From: Pseudomonas fluorescens
GTDB taxonomy: Bacteria > Pseudomonadota > Gammaproteobacteria > Pseudomonadales > Pseudomonadaceae
Assembly: GCF_902497995.1 (NCBI RefSeq)
Contig: NZ_CABVII010000027.1
Location: 26,555-90,554, forward strand
Direction of reading: 5' to 3'
Length of the DNA stretch: 64,000 nucleotides
Position 1 is the first letter of the stretch. Each line of letters opens with the position of its first letter. Below, one piece after another: positions 45,795 through 57,442 of the stretch. Below the pieces are notes generated by a model. That model was not told the origin of the DNA. It worked only from the letters and a program-made list of their open reading frames with translations, and ran no database searches. The position numbers were made by a program, and so were the translations under genes.

Positions 45795-47498
45795 ATGTCC
45801 CAAGAATTCGACTACATCATCATCGGTGCCGGCTCGGCCGGTAACACCCTGGCGACCCGTCTGACTGAAGACGAAGGCGTCACCGTCCTGCTGCTCGAAG
45901 CAGGCGGCCCGGACTACCGTCTCGACTTCCGCACGCAAATGCCGGCCGCCCTGGCGTTCCCGCTGCAAGGCCGTCGCTACAACTGGGGCTACGAAACCGA
46001 TCCAGAACCACACATGGACGGTCGCCGGATGGAATGCGGTCGCGGCAAGGGCCTGGGCGGTTCTTCGCTGATCAACGGCATGTGCTACATCCGCGGCAAC
46101 GCCATGGACTATGACAACTGGGCGAAGCTTCCTGGTCTTGAAGACTGGGACTACCTGAACTGCCTGCCGTATTTCCGCAAGGCGGAAACCCGTGACATCG
46201 GCCCGAACGACTACCACGGTGGCGACGGCCCGGTCAGCGTGACCACGCCGAAAGCCGGCAACAACCCGCTGTTCCACGCGATGGTTGAAGCCGGTGTGCA
46301 AGCCGGTTACCCGCGCACGGAAGACCTGAACGGTTATCAGCAAGAAGGCTTCGGTCCGATGGACCGTACCGTGACGCCGAACGGCCGTCGCGCCAGCACC
46401 GCCCGCGGTTATCTGGACGTCGCCAAGAAGCGCTCGACCCTGACCATCGTCACCCACGCCCTGACCGACAAGATCCTGTTCGAAGGCAAGCGTGCGGTCG
46501 GCGTGCGTTACCTGATCGGCACCGCTGAAGAGCGCATTGAAGCCCGCGCCCGCAAGGAAGTGCTGCTGTGCTCCGGCGCCATCGCGTCGCCGCAGATCCT
46601 GCAACGTTCCGGCGTCGGCCCCGCCGAGCTGCTGAACAAGCTCGACATTCCGCTGGTCCACGACCTGCCGGGCGTTGGCGAAAACCTGCAGGATCACCTC
46701 GAGTTGTACCTGCAATACGCTTGCACCCAACCGGTCTCGCTGTACCCGTCGCTGCTCTGGTACAACCAGCCGGCCATCGGTGCCGAGTGGCTGTTCAACG
46801 GCACCGGTATCGGCGCCAGCAACCAGTTCGAAGCCGGCGGTTTCATCCGCACCCGTCCGGAATTCGATTGGCCGAACATCCAGTACCACTTCCTGCCGGT
46901 CGCGATTAACTACAACGGCAGCAACGGTGTGAAGGAACACGGCTTCCAGGCACACATGGGTTCCATGCGTTCGCCAAGCCGCGGTCGCATCCAGGCCAAG
47001 TCCAAGGATCCGCGCGAGTACCCGAGCATCCTGTTCAACTACATGGCCACCGAGCAGGACTGGCAGGAATTCCGCGACGGCATCCGCCTGACCCGTGAAA
47101 TCATGCAACAGCCTGCATTGGACGCCTTCCGTGGCCGCGAAATCAGCCCGGGCATCGAGGTGCAAACCGATGAGCAGCTGGACACGTTCATCCGCGAACA
47201 CGCCGAAACCGCGTTCCACCCGTCCTGCTCGTGCAAGATGGGCACCGACGCCATGGCCGTGGTCGATGGCGAAGGTCGTGTGCATGGCATGCAGGGCCTG
47301 CGGGTGGTCGATGCCTCGATCATGCCGATCATCACCACCGGTAACCTGAACGCACCGACGATCATGATCGCCGAGAAAATCGCCGACAAGATCCGTGGTC
47401 GCAAGGCGTTGCCGCGCAGCAAGGCTGATTACTACGTGGCCGGTGATACGCCGGTGCGTGGCAAGCCGATGCGGGATGTGAGCCTGACTGCGCAGTAA
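45795..47498 (+). CDS. betA: Choline dehydrogenase
   Basis: A 567-residue FAD-dependent GMC oxidoreductase, membrane-associated, oxidising choline to betaine aldehyde. It has the FAD motif IIGAGSAGNTLATRLTEDEG, GMC signature 1 (GRGKGLGGSSLINGMCYIRG) and the C-terminal catalytic His region AFHPSCSCKMG. The start at 45795 (MSQEFDYIIIGAG) follows GAGGGTGC; the longer open frame runs through a REP pair. Confidence 0.96.
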   Translation: MSQEFDYIIIGAGSAGNTLATRLTEDEGVTVLLLEAGGPDYRLDFRTQMPAALAFPLQGRRYNWGYETDPEPHMDGRRMECGRGKGLGGSSLINGMCYIRGNAMDYDNWAKLPGLEDWDYLNCLPYFRKAETRDIGPNDYHGGDGPVSVTTPKAGNNPLFHAMVEAGVQAGYPRTEDLNGYQQEGFGPMDRTVTPNGRRASTARGYLDVAKKRSTLTIVTHALTDKILFEGKRAVGVRYLIGTAEERIEARARKEVLLCSGAIASPQILQRSGVGPAELLNKLDIPLVHDLPGVGENLQDHLELYLQYACTQPVSLYPSLLWYNQPAIGAEWLFNGTGIGASNQFEAGGFIRTRPEFDWPNIQYHFLPVAINYNGSNGVKEHGFQAHMGSMRSPSRGRIQAKSKDPREYPSILFNYMATEQDWQEFRDGIRLTREIMQQPALDAFRGREISPGIEVQTDEQLDTFIREHAETAFHPSCSCKMGTDAMAVVDGEGRVHGMQGLRVVDASIMPIITTGNLNAPTIMIAEKIADKIRGRKALPRSKADYYVAGDTPVRGKPMRDVSLTAQ

Positions 47499-47520
47499 GT
47501 CGTTACACCGAGGCGCGCCC

Positions 47521-47613
47521 TTCGCGGGCAAGCCTCGCTCCTACGGGTTTCGGGCTGGATTGCACATTCGTGATCCACCCGCGATCCCTGTAGGAGCGAG
47601 GCTTGCCCGCGAA
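47521..47613. repeat. REP pair, GTAGGAGCGAGGCTTGCCCG family
   Basis: An inverted pair downstream of betA, marking the right end of the betaine region. Confidence 0.85.
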
Positions 47614-47762
47614 GGGGCCCAACCAGACACCACCCATCTCCCGGCAATCCCTCCCCACCCCGCTCCGCTCTTGAACTCCCCCCCCGCCCAGGCCTAATCT
47701 AGCGCCACGCAATCGTTTCACCCCCTCGCAACACCGATGCTCCATCACAAGGAGGTCCACGA

Positions 47763-49205
47763 ATGTTCGATTTCCACCCCCAGCTCAAGCAGCGCTTCGC
47801 TGCCTTGCGCACGGGCGCTGAATTTTTTTCGCTGCGTTATGTACGCGAGTCCGGCCAGTACCTGTCGGTGCGCAAGAACGTCGCCGAGCCTCCGAGCCTG
47901 AGCCGTGACGAAGGCGCGATGCTGACCGTTCGGGTCAACGGCGTGGAAGCCTACGCCGCGACCAGCGACCTGTCCCAATCCGGCCTGCAAGCAGCGCTGG
48001 GGAGAGCCGAGCAGCAAGCCCGCCGACTCAAGCCCCACGCCTTGCTCGACCTGCGCGAACACGCTGTCCCCAGTGACCGCGGCGACTACTTTTCGCCGAA
48101 CCTGGACCAGCCCTTCCCGTCCCTGAGCGACTGCTACCAACTGCTCGGCGCCGAATCCGCCGCCGTGCCCAAGGATGAGCGCCTGGTGAACTGGCAGGTG
48201 AGCATCGGCATCACTAATGTCGAGCAGATCTACCTCAACAGCGCCGGCGCCGAGCTGCGTCAGGCACAGCGCTTCGTCTACCCGGGCCTCGACGTCACCG
48301 CCTATGACGGCAACGACAGCCAGACCCGCAGCCTCGGCCGTGAAAACTTCGGCCAGCAGGGCGGCGCCGATGTCATCAGCCGCTGCGGCCTGGTCGGGGC
48401 CGGCCCGACAGTCGCCGATCAGGCGCTGCAGCTGCTGCTGGCGCCGAACACTCCGCAAGGCCCGCGTGACCTGTTGTTGATGCCGGACCAGATGATGCTG
48501 CAGATCCACGAATCCATCGGTCACCCGCTGGAACTGGATCGCATCCTCGGCGACGAGCGCAATTACGCCGGCACCAGTTTCGTCAAGGCAGAAGACTTTG
48601 GCAGCCTGCAATACGGCTCCAGACTGCTCAACGTCACTTTCGACCCGGACATCCCCGAGCAACTGGCCAGCTACGGCCATGACGACGACGGCAGCGCCGC
48701 CAGCAAGCAATTCCTGATTAAAGAAGGCTTGCTGTTGCGCCCGCTGGGCGGCGCGCTTTCTCAATTCAGGGCCGGCATGGAGGGCGTTGCCAACAGTCGC
48801 GCCTGCGGCTGGAACCGCCCACCGATCGACCGCATGGCCAACCTGAACATCGAGCCTGGTGATCAACCGCTGGAGCAACTGATCGGCAACATCGAACACG
48901 GCATTCTGATGAGCACCAACCGGTCCTGGTCGATCGACGATGCGCGCAACAAGTTCCAGTTCGGCTGTGAATGGGCTCAGCTGATCGAAAACGGCGAACT
49001 CAAGGGCGTGGTGAAAAATCCGAACTACCGGGCGATTTCCGCGCAGTTCTGGAAAAGCCTCAGCGCCGTCGGCGATGCCAGCACCTTCAAGGTCCTGGGT
49101 ACGCCGAACTGCGGCAAGGGCGAACCGAATCAGGTAATCCGCGTCGGCCATGCCTCGCCGGCCTGTGTGTTCAGCCATGTGGATGTGTTTGGAGGAGATG
49201 CCTGA
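47763..49205 (+). CDS. TldD-family metallopeptidase
   Basis: A 480-residue TldD-type peptidase with the metal motif HESIGH (H249-E250...H254) and a later NSRACGWN segment that fits the third-ligand Cys region. In the family TldD and TldE form a heterodimer that degrades unfolded peptides or matures peptides such as microcin B17 or CcdA. AAGGAGG precedes the ATG. It overlaps the next gene by one base. It is distinct from the housekeeping tldD/pmbA pair expected elsewhere, so I give no symbol. Confidence 0.85.
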   Translation: MFDFHPQLKQRFAALRTGAEFFSLRYVRESGQYLSVRKNVAEPPSLSRDEGAMLTVRVNGVEAYAATSDLSQSGLQAALGRAEQQARRLKPHALLDLREHAVPSDRGDYFSPNLDQPFPSLSDCYQLLGAESAAVPKDERLVNWQVSIGITNVEQIYLNSAGAELRQAQRFVYPGLDVTAYDGNDSQTRSLGRENFGQQGGADVISRCGLVGAGPTVADQALQLLLAPNTPQGPRDLLLMPDQMMLQIHESIGHPLELDRILGDERNYAGTSFVKAEDFGSLQYGSRLLNVTFDPDIPEQLASYGHDDDGSAASKQFLIKEGLLLRPLGGALSQFRAGMEGVANSRACGWNRPPIDRMANLNIEPGDQPLEQLIGNIEHGILMSTNRSWSIDDARNKFQFGCEWAQLIENGELKGVVKNPNYRAISAQFWKSLSAVGDASTFKVLGTPNCGKGEPNQVIRVGHASPACVFSHVDVFGGDA

Positions 49206-50542
49206 TGAGTACGTCTAAAAGTCAGGTCGAATCGTTCAAGGCACTGGTCAACTGGTTGCGCGACTCGATTCGCGAACCGGAACAATTCACCCTCAGCTAC
49301 GCTGCCGAGTCGTCGGCCTTCGTGCGTTTCAACCACGCCAAGGTGCGTCAGGCCGGCCAGGTGCAGCAGGCGAGCGTCGGTTTCAAACTGATCAATGAAG
49401 GCCGCCATGCCGACCTCGACATCACGCTGACGGGCGATCCGGAAGTCGACCTTCAGCGTTTGGCCGAAGGCCTGCAACAGTTGCGTGAAACCTTGCCGTT
49501 GCTACCGCAGGACCCGTACCTGCTGCTCAACTGCAACGGCTGGCAGAGCAAGAACGTGCAAGAGCATCCGCTGCCGGATACCGAGCAATCGGTTGCCGAA
49601 ATCACCCAGGCAGCCGAAGGGCTGGACCTGGTAGGTTTCTACGCCGCCGGCCCGATCAGTCGTGGTTTCGCCAGTTCTTCGGGCGCGTTTGGCTGGCATC
49701 AGGCCAACAGCTTCAACTTCGATTTCAGCCTGTTCCATGAAAATGGCCAAGCCGTCAAAGCCAGCTACGCCGGGCACGACTGGAACAGCGAAGGGTTCGC
49801 CAGGCGTTTTGCGCAAGCACGCGAGCAGTTGGCGTTTCTGGGCAAACCGCAACGCACCCTGGCGCCGGGTCAGTACCGCGCCTACCTGGCTCCGGCTGCC
49901 TTGGGTGAAATCATGGACATGCTGGGTTGGGGCGGTTTCTCGGCACAATCGATTGCCAGCAAAAACAGTCCGCTGCAAAAGCTTTACGCGGGCGACAGCT
50001 CGTTCAGCCCGTTGGTGTCGGTCGATGAGAAGGTCAGCGGTTCGTTGAGCCCGGCGTTTTCTGGCGAAGGGTATCCACGCAGTGACCTGGGGTTGATCGT
50101 GAATGGCCAGGCCGGCGCGCAGATGGTCAGCTCACGCAGTGCCGCCGAGTACGGCCTGACAGCCAACGGCGCCAGCGGCGGTGAAATGCCGAGCGCGTTG
50201 AACATGGCACCCGGTGCGTTGCCTGATGCAGAGATTCTCAGGCAACTGGGCACTGGCTTGTACATCAGCAACCTTTGGTACCTGAACTACTCTGACCAGC
50301 CGGCGGCACGCCTGACCGGCATGACGCGGTTCGCGACCTTCTGGGTCGAGAACGGCGAGATCCAGGCGCCGGTGAGCACCATGCGGTTTGATGACAGTGC
50401 CTACAGTTTGCTGGGATCGCAGCTGGAAGCATTGACTGAAGAGCGCGAGTTGTTGCTGTCGGCAAGCACCTACAGCCAGCGGGCCACGGCCTCGGCGTTG
50501 TTGCCGGGGGCGCTGATCAGCCGATTGACCCTTACGCTGTAA
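49205..50542 (+). CDS. TldE/PmbA-family subunit
   Basis: A 445-residue non-metal partner of the TldD/E pair, lacking the HExxxH motif. It starts MSTSKSQVESFKALVNWL and ends LLPGALISRLTLTL; GLIVNGQAGAQMVSSRSA and NLWYLNYSDQPAARLTGMTR are typical. The ATG overlaps the TldD-gene stop (TGATG), so expression is coupled. The substrate is unknown; no RiPP precursor is visible nearby. Confidence 0.82.
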   Translation: MSTSKSQVESFKALVNWLRDSIREPEQFTLSYAAESSAFVRFNHAKVRQAGQVQQASVGFKLINEGRHADLDITLTGDPEVDLQRLAEGLQQLRETLPLLPQDPYLLLNCNGWQSKNVQEHPLPDTEQSVAEITQAAEGLDLVGFYAAGPISRGFASSSGAFGWHQANSFNFDFSLFHENGQAVKASYAGHDWNSEGFARRFAQAREQLAFLGKPQRTLAPGQYRAYLAPAALGEIMDMLGWGGFSAQSIASKNSPLQKLYAGDSSFSPLVSVDEKVSGSLSPAFSGEGYPRSDLGLIVNGQAGAQMVSSRSAAEYGLTANGASGGEMPSALNMAPGALPDAEILRQLGTGLYISNLWYLNYSDQPAARLTGMTRFATFWVENGEIQAPVSTMRFDDSAYSLLGSQLEALTEERELLLSASTYSQRATASALLPGALISRLTLTL

Positions 50543-50570
50543 ACACAAAATCCTGGTGAAGCCGGAACCC

Positions 50571-50660
50571 TGTGGGAGCGGGCTTGCTCGCGAAGAGGCT
50601 ATTACATTCAACATCAATGTTGACTGATCCAGCGCCTTCGCGAGCAAGCCCGCTCCCACA
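50571..50660. repeat. REP pair, GTGGGAGCGGGCTTGCTCGC family
   Basis: An inverted pair between the TldE-like and MFS genes. Confidence 0.85.
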
Positions 50661-50712
50661 TGGACTGCGACCACCATGACATTGCATTAACTCTTCTCCC
50701 ACAAGAGGCCCC

Positions 50713-52140
50713 ATGCCCAACCGCCAACCTCTCGACGCTGTCACTGCCCGCTGGGTGCCCTGGGTTGTTGCCATCGCTTTCTTCATGCAATCCCTCGACG
50801 GGACCATCCTCAACACCGCCCTGCCCGCCATGGCCCGGGACTTGGCCGAAGACCCGCTGCGCATGCAAGGCGTGATCATCGCCTATATGCTCACCGTCGC
50901 CTTGCTGATCCCCGCTTCGGGCTGGATCGCCGACCGCTTCGGCACCAAGAAAATCTTTTTCGGCGCGATTCTGCTGTTCAGCCTCGGCTCGTTGCTTTGC
51001 GCCCTGTCGAGCACCTTGAGCATGCTGATCGGCGCCCGAGTGATTCAGGGCCTGGGCGGTGCGCTGATGCTGCCGGTCGGGCGCTTGGTGGTGCTGCGCG
51101 CCTACCCGCGCTCGGAGCTTGTGCGGATCATGGGCTTTATCACCATTCCCGGTCTGCTCGGCCCGTTGCTCGGCCCGACCATGGGCGGCTGGATGGTGGA
51201 ATACCTGACCTGGCACTGGATCTTCCTGATCAACCTGCCGGTGGGCGCCGTCGGTTGCTACGCCGTGTGGAAATTCATCCCTGATCTGCGCGGCACCGAG
51301 CGCACCCGTTTCGACAGCCTGGGTTTTTTGCTGTTTGGCGCGGCGATGGTGCTGATCACCATTGCCATGGAAGGGCTCGGCGAACTGCACCTGCCGCACT
51401 TGCGTGTTATGTTGCTGCTGTTCGGCGGCATGGCGTGTCTGGCAGCGTACTGGCTGCGGGCCGGGCACATCGATAATCCGCTGTTCGCGCCCTCGCTGTT
51501 CAAGACCCGGACGTTTGCCGTGGGCATTCTCGGCAACCTGTTCGCCCGTCTGGGCAGCGGCGCGTTGCCGTTCCTCGTGCCGTTGCTGCTGCAAGTGGCG
51601 CTGGGTTATTCGCCCTCCCAGGCCGGGATGAGCATGTTGCCACTGGCTGCTGCAGCGATGGTCGCCAAGTCGGTGGCGCGGCCGCTGATCGAGCGCCTGG
51701 GCTATCGCATCGTGCTCACCGGTAACACCCTGGCCCTGGGCATCATGCTGGCGAGCATGGGCCTGGTCAGCGAACAGACACCCTATTGGCTGTTGCTGGG
51801 GATGCTGGCGATTCTCGGCGCCATCAACTCGTTGCAGTTCACCGCGATGAACACCGTGACCCTGATCGACCTCGACGACGCCAGTGCCAGCAGCGGTAAC
51901 AGCTTGCTGTCAGTGGTCGCGCAGTTGTCCCTGAGCCTGGGTGTAGCCTGCGCTGGCGCCCTGCTCGGCGGCTTTACCGCAGAAGCCGGAAATGACGGCG
52001 TAGACACTGTTCTGGGTGCATTCCAACTGACCTTCGTGACCGTCGGAATCATGGCGATGCTGGCTGCGACGATTTTCTCCCAGCTCTCAAAGGAAGACGG
52101 ACGGCGCGTCAAGCGTCCGGAAGAACACATAGAGCCTTAG
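50713..52140 (+). CDS. MFS transporter, DHA2 (EmrB/MdtD-like) family
   Basis: A 475-residue, 14-membrane-segment drug:H+ antiporter-type protein. The helix-1 motif is VVAIAFFMQSLDGTILNTALP; the loop 2-3 motif A is GWIADRFGTKKIFF; motif C is around GLLGPLLGPTMGGWMVEYLT. It is closest in feel to MdtD. The substrate cannot be told from sequence. A good SD-like AAGAGG lies upstream of the ATG. Confidence 0.85.
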   Translation: MPNRQPLDAVTARWVPWVVAIAFFMQSLDGTILNTALPAMARDLAEDPLRMQGVIIAYMLTVALLIPASGWIADRFGTKKIFFGAILLFSLGSLLCALSSTLSMLIGARVIQGLGGALMLPVGRLVVLRAYPRSELVRIMGFITIPGLLGPLLGPTMGGWMVEYLTWHWIFLINLPVGAVGCYAVWKFIPDLRGTERTRFDSLGFLLFGAAMVLITIAMEGLGELHLPHLRVMLLLFGGMACLAAYWLRAGHIDNPLFAPSLFKTRTFAVGILGNLFARLGSGALPFLVPLLLQVALGYSPSQAGMSMLPLAAAAMVAKSVARPLIERLGYRIVLTGNTLALGIMLASMGLVSEQTPYWLLLGMLAILGAINSLQFTAMNTVTLIDLDDASASSGNSLLSVVAQLSLSLGVACAGALLGGFTAEAGNDGVDTVLGAFQLTFVTVGIMAMLAATIFSQLSKEDGRRVKRPEEHIEP

Positions 52141-52197
52141 GGCGAATGGCCATGGGACTGATACACTGCGCGACATTTTGTTTTGCAGGCCAGTCCC

Positions 52198-53583
<1,386 letters not shown>

Positions 53584-53599
53584 GACCGCCACCGCCCCC

Positions 53600-53690
53600 T
53601 GTAGGAGCGAGGCTTGCCCGCGAAGAACGATAACGCGGTGTACCTGATACACCGCGGGGCCTTGTTCGCGGGCAAGCCTCGCTCCTACAG
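53600..53690. repeat. REP pair, GTAGGAGCGAGGCTTGCCCG family
   Basis: An inverted pair between dbpA and the YhiN-like gene. Confidence 0.85.
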
Positions 53691-53730
53691 GGGGCGTTTC
53701 AGCTTCTGAGATTTGTGTGAGGACACCGTT

Positions 53731-54909
53731 TTGCGCTCTACCGAAGTCGTGATCATTGGCGCTGGCGCCGCAGGGTTGATGTGTGCGCTGACCGCCGCCG
53801 GGCGTGGGCGCAAGGTGATGTTGCTCGATCATGCGAACAAGGCCGGCAAGAAAATCCTGATGTCCGGCGGTGGCCGCTGCAATTTCACCAATATGTATAC
53901 CGAACCTGGCAATTTTCTCTCGCAGAACGAGCACTTCTGCAAATCCGCCCTGGCGCGTTACACCCAGTGGGATTTCATCGGCATGGTCGCCAAACACGGC
54001 GTGCCGTACCACGAGAAAAAACTCGGCCAGCTGTTCTGCGATAACAAATCCAGCGATATCCTTGAGATGCTGCTCAATGAGTGCGATCAGGTCGGCGTGA
54101 GCTTGCACCTGGACACCTCGATCCAGACCATCGAAAAGCTCGAAAGCGGTTATCTGCTGGACACCACGCTGGGACAAATTACCTGCCAATCCCTGGTGAT
54201 CGCCACCGGAGGCCTGTCGATCCCGACCCTGGGCGCCACCGGTTTTGGCTATCAAGTGGCCAAGCAGTTCGGCCACGAGCTGCTGCCAACCCGCGCCGGC
54301 CTGGTGCCGTTCACCATCACCGATCAGCTCAAGGCACTGTGCACCGAGTTGTCCGGCACATCCGTGGATTGCCTGGTGAGCTGCAACGAGCAGAGCTTTC
54401 GCGAGAACATCCTGTTCACCCACCGCGGACTCAGCGGCCCGGCGATTTTGCAGATTTCTTCGTTCTGGGAATCCGGCGACACGGTGGAGATCAACCTGCT
54501 GCCGGATCTCGACGTGCCGAGCTGGCTGCAACAGCAGCAGGCCGAACGCCCAAACAGCGAGCTGAAAACCCTGCTTGGCGAAATATTCACCAAGAAGATG
54601 GCCAACCTGCTGGCGGACAACTGGTTCGTCTCCAAGCCGATGAAACAGTACACCCACGCAGAAATTGCCGACATCGCAGAGAAACTGGCGAGCTGGACAG
54701 TCGTACCGGCCGGCACCGAAGGTTATCGCACGGCCGAAGTGACCCTGGGCGGCGTCGATACGCACGAAGTGTCGTCCAAAACCATGGAGTCGCTGAAAAG
54801 CCCTGGCCTTTACTTCATCGGCGAAGTGCTCGACGTGACCGGGCATCTGGGCGGTTTCAACTTCCAGTGGGCCTGGGCATCCGGTTACGCTGCCGCGCAA
54901 TACGTCTGA
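53731..54909 (+). CDS. YhiN/HI0933-family flavoprotein (TTG start)
   Basis: A 392-residue NAD(P)/FAD-dependent oxidoreductase of the HI0933 family. It has the N-terminal FAD motif VVIIGAGAAGLMCALTAAG, the family motif KILMSGGGRCNFTN, and the C-terminal GEVLDVTGHLGGFNFQWAWA. The reaction is unknown. GAGG lies 8 bases before the TTG at 53731, which gives the usual start of the family (MRSTEVVIIGAG); no ATG fits. Confidence 0.88.
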   Translation: MRSTEVVIIGAGAAGLMCALTAAGRGRKVMLLDHANKAGKKILMSGGGRCNFTNMYTEPGNFLSQNEHFCKSALARYTQWDFIGMVAKHGVPYHEKKLGQLFCDNKSSDILEMLLNECDQVGVSLHLDTSIQTIEKLESGYLLDTTLGQITCQSLVIATGGLSIPTLGATGFGYQVAKQFGHELLPTRAGLVPFTITDQLKALCTELSGTSVDCLVSCNEQSFRENILFTHRGLSGPAILQISSFWESGDTVEINLLPDLDVPSWLQQQQAERPNSELKTLLGEIFTKKMANLLADNWFVSKPMKQYTHAEIADIAEKLASWTVVPAGTEGYRTAEVTLGGVDTHEVSSKTMESLKSPGLYFIGEVLDVTGHLGGFNFQWAWASGYAAAQYV

Positions 54910-54927
54910 CAGACCGCGTTATCGTTC

Positions 54928-55016
54928 TTCGCGGGCAAGCCTCGCTCCTACGGTTTTGTGTCGTTCGCGATATTGCGTATGACAGAAACTCGTAGGAGCG
55001 AGGCTTGCCCGCGAAG
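54928..55016. repeat. REP pair, GTAGGAGCGAGGCTTGCCCG family
   Basis: An inverted pair between the YhiN-like gene and the YccS-like gene; the remaining ~120 bases show nothing further. Confidence 0.85.
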
Positions 55017-55139
55017 GCGTCCTGACAGACAACTCAGAAGTAAGGAACAGATTTTGCTGTCAGATGTGATCGGCGCCATTGCGTCGGCGTCATTACTGGC
55101 TCAATTTAGCGTCATTGCCTCGGAAGGCCTTCGCACTTC

Positions 55140-57323
55140 ATGTCATCGACCCCGTTCAGTCAGTCTCTGCGTCGCCTCTGGGCGCTGGATAAATTCAGCT
55201 ACAGCGTGCGGGTGTTCATCGCCCTGACCGGCAGCATGGCGCTGTGTTGGTATCAGGATGAAATGGCGCTGCTGATCCCGTTGTTCCTGGGAATCATCGC
55301 CAGCGCCCTGGCCGAGACCGACGACAGTTGGCAAGGCCGTCTCAACGCCCTGGCCGTGACGCTGGTATGTTTCAGCGTCGCCGCCCTCTCCGTCGAACTG
55401 CTCTTCCCCTACCCCATCGTCTTTGTCATCGCCCTCGCGCTGGCCAGTTTCGGCCTGACCATGCTTGGCGCCTTGGGCGAACGCTATGGGGCGATTGCGT
55501 CGGCAACGCTGATTCTGTCGGTCTACACCATGATCGGCGTCGACCAGCGCGGCGGTGCGGTGACTGATTTCTGGCACGAGCCGGTGCTGCTGGTAGCCGG
55601 TGCGGCCTGGTATGGTTTGCTCTCGGTGCTGTGGCAGGCGCTGTTCTCCAACCAGCCGGTGCAGCAGAGCCTGGCGCGATTGTTCCGTGAGTTGGGTTAC
55701 TACCTGAAGCTGAAATCGTCGCTGTTCGAGCCGATCCGGCAGATGGACGTGGAGGCACGCCGCCTGGAACTGGCCCAGCAGAACGGCCAAGTAGTGGCAG
55801 CACTGAACGCAGCCAAGGAAATCATCCTGCACCGGGTCGGCAATGGTCGACCAGGGTCGAAAGTCAACCGTTACCTGAAATTGTACTTCCTCGCCCAGGA
55901 CATCCACGAGCGCGCCAGTTCCTCGCACTACCCTTACAACGCCCTGGCCGATGCCTTCTTCCACAGCGACGTGCTGTTCCGCTGTCAGCGCCTGCTGCGC
56001 CAGCAAGGCAAAGCCTGCCGCGCGCTGGCCGAGTCGATCCAGATGCGCCAGCCATTCATTTATGACGCGAATTTTGCCCAAGCCCTGGGCGACCTGCACG
56101 CCTCCCTCGAACACCTGCGAAACCAGAGCAACCCGGCCTGGCGCGGTCTGCTGCGTTCATTGCGCGCGCTGGCGGCCAACCTCGGCACCCTTGACCGCTT
56201 GCTCAGCGATGCCAGCAACCCCGACGCGCTGGCCGACGCCACCGACAGCAGCCTGCTCGACCGTTCGCCACACAGTTTCAAGGACGTGTGGATACGCTTG
56301 CGCACGCAGCTGACGCCGACCTCGCTGCTGTTCCGCCACGCCCTGCGATTGCCCCTGGCCTTGAGCATCGGCTACGGCATGGTGCATTTGATCCATCCGT
56401 CCCAGGGTTACTGGATCATCCTCACCACGCTCTTTGTCTGCCAGCCGAACTACGGCGCGACAAGACTCAAGCTTGGTCAGCGGATCATCGGCACCGGCAT
56501 CGGCCTGACCGTGGCCTGGGCGCTATTCGACTTGTTCCCCAACCCACTGGTCCAGTCGTGCTTCGCGATCGCAGCCGGCGTGGTGTTCTTTATCAGCCGC
56601 ACCACCCGCTACACCCTGGCGACTGCTGCAATCACCCTGATGGTGTTGTTCTGCTTCAACCAGGTCGGGGACGGTTACGGGCTGTTCCTGCCGCGACTGT
56701 TCGATACCTTGCTCGGCAGCCTGATCGCCGGACTGGCGGTGTTCCTGTTCCTGCCGGACTGGCAGGGTCGACGCCTGAACAAAGTGCTGGCCAACACCCT
56801 GACCTGCAACAGCATTTATCTGCGCCAGATCATGCAGCAATACGCCGTCGGCAAAAGCGACGACCTTGCGTATCGCCTGGCCCGACGCAATGCCCACAAC
56901 GCCGACGCCGCGCTGTCGACCACGCTGGCGAACATGCTGATGGAACCGGGGCATTTCCGTAAGGAAGCGGATGTCGGCTTTCGGTTTCTGGTGCTGTCGC
57001 ACACCTTGCTCAGCTATTTGTCAGGTCTGGGCGCGCACCGCGAAACCCGGCTACCGCCGGACGTGCGCGAGCATTTGATCGAGAGTGCCGGCGTGAGACT
57101 GGCCGCCAGCATCGATGAAATCGCCCAGGGCCTGGCGAGTAAACTGCCGATTACGATTCAGAGCGATGAGGAAGAGGCGCTGGCCAATGCGCTGGAACAC
57201 ATGCCGGACGAAATCGATGAAGGCCAGCGGCTGGTGCAGACGCAACTGGCGTTGATCTGCCGGCAGTTGGGTCCGTTGCGGACGTTGGCGGCGCATTTGA
57301 TCAAGGATACGGGTGAGGATTGA
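55140..57323 (+). CDS. YccS/YhfK-family putative transporter
   Basis: A 727-residue inner-membrane protein of the FUSC/YccS type. An N-terminal membrane block (~residues 20-180) is followed by a long cytoplasmic region. A second, FUSC-like membrane block lies at ~400-545 (HPSQGYWIILTTLFVCQPNY, ATRLKLGQRIIGTGIG), then a C-terminal helical domain. Family members are proposed aromatic-acid or small-molecule exporters; the substrate is unknown. The next gene lies 119 bases downstream. Confidence 0.85.
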   Translation: MSSTPFSQSLRRLWALDKFSYSVRVFIALTGSMALCWYQDEMALLIPLFLGIIASALAETDDSWQGRLNALAVTLVCFSVAALSVELLFPYPIVFVIALALASFGLTMLGALGERYGAIASATLILSVYTMIGVDQRGGAVTDFWHEPVLLVAGAAWYGLLSVLWQALFSNQPVQQSLARLFRELGYYLKLKSSLFEPIRQMDVEARRLELAQQNGQVVAALNAAKEIILHRVGNGRPGSKVNRYLKLYFLAQDIHERASSSHYPYNALADAFFHSDVLFRCQRLLRQQGKACRALAESIQMRQPFIYDANFAQALGDLHASLEHLRNQSNPAWRGLLRSLRALAANLGTLDRLLSDASNPDALADATDSSLLDRSPHSFKDVWIRLRTQLTPTSLLFRHALRLPLALSIGYGMVHLIHPSQGYWIILTTLFVCQPNYGATRLKLGQRIIGTGIGLTVAWALFDLFPNPLVQSCFAIAAGVVFFISRTTRYTLATAAITLMVLFCFNQVGDGYGLFLPRLFDTLLGSLIAGLAVFLFLPDWQGRRLNKVLANTLTCNSIYLRQIMQQYAVGKSDDLAYRLARRNAHNADAALSTTLANMLMEPGHFRKEADVGFRFLVLSHTLLSYLSGLGAHRETRLPPDVREHLIESAGVRLAASIDEIAQGLASKLPITIQSDEEEALANALEHMPDEIDEGQRLVQTQLALICRQLGPLRTLAAHLIKDTGED

Positions 57324-57442
57324 GATCTGCAGTGCGCGAAATGAATGATGGCATTGTGGCCTTTGTCACAGATTTATTCGCCGTAAAGACATCGTTGGCC
57401 TGGGCGCTTAGTATCGGTACCAGTTGATCAAGGAATGGGACG

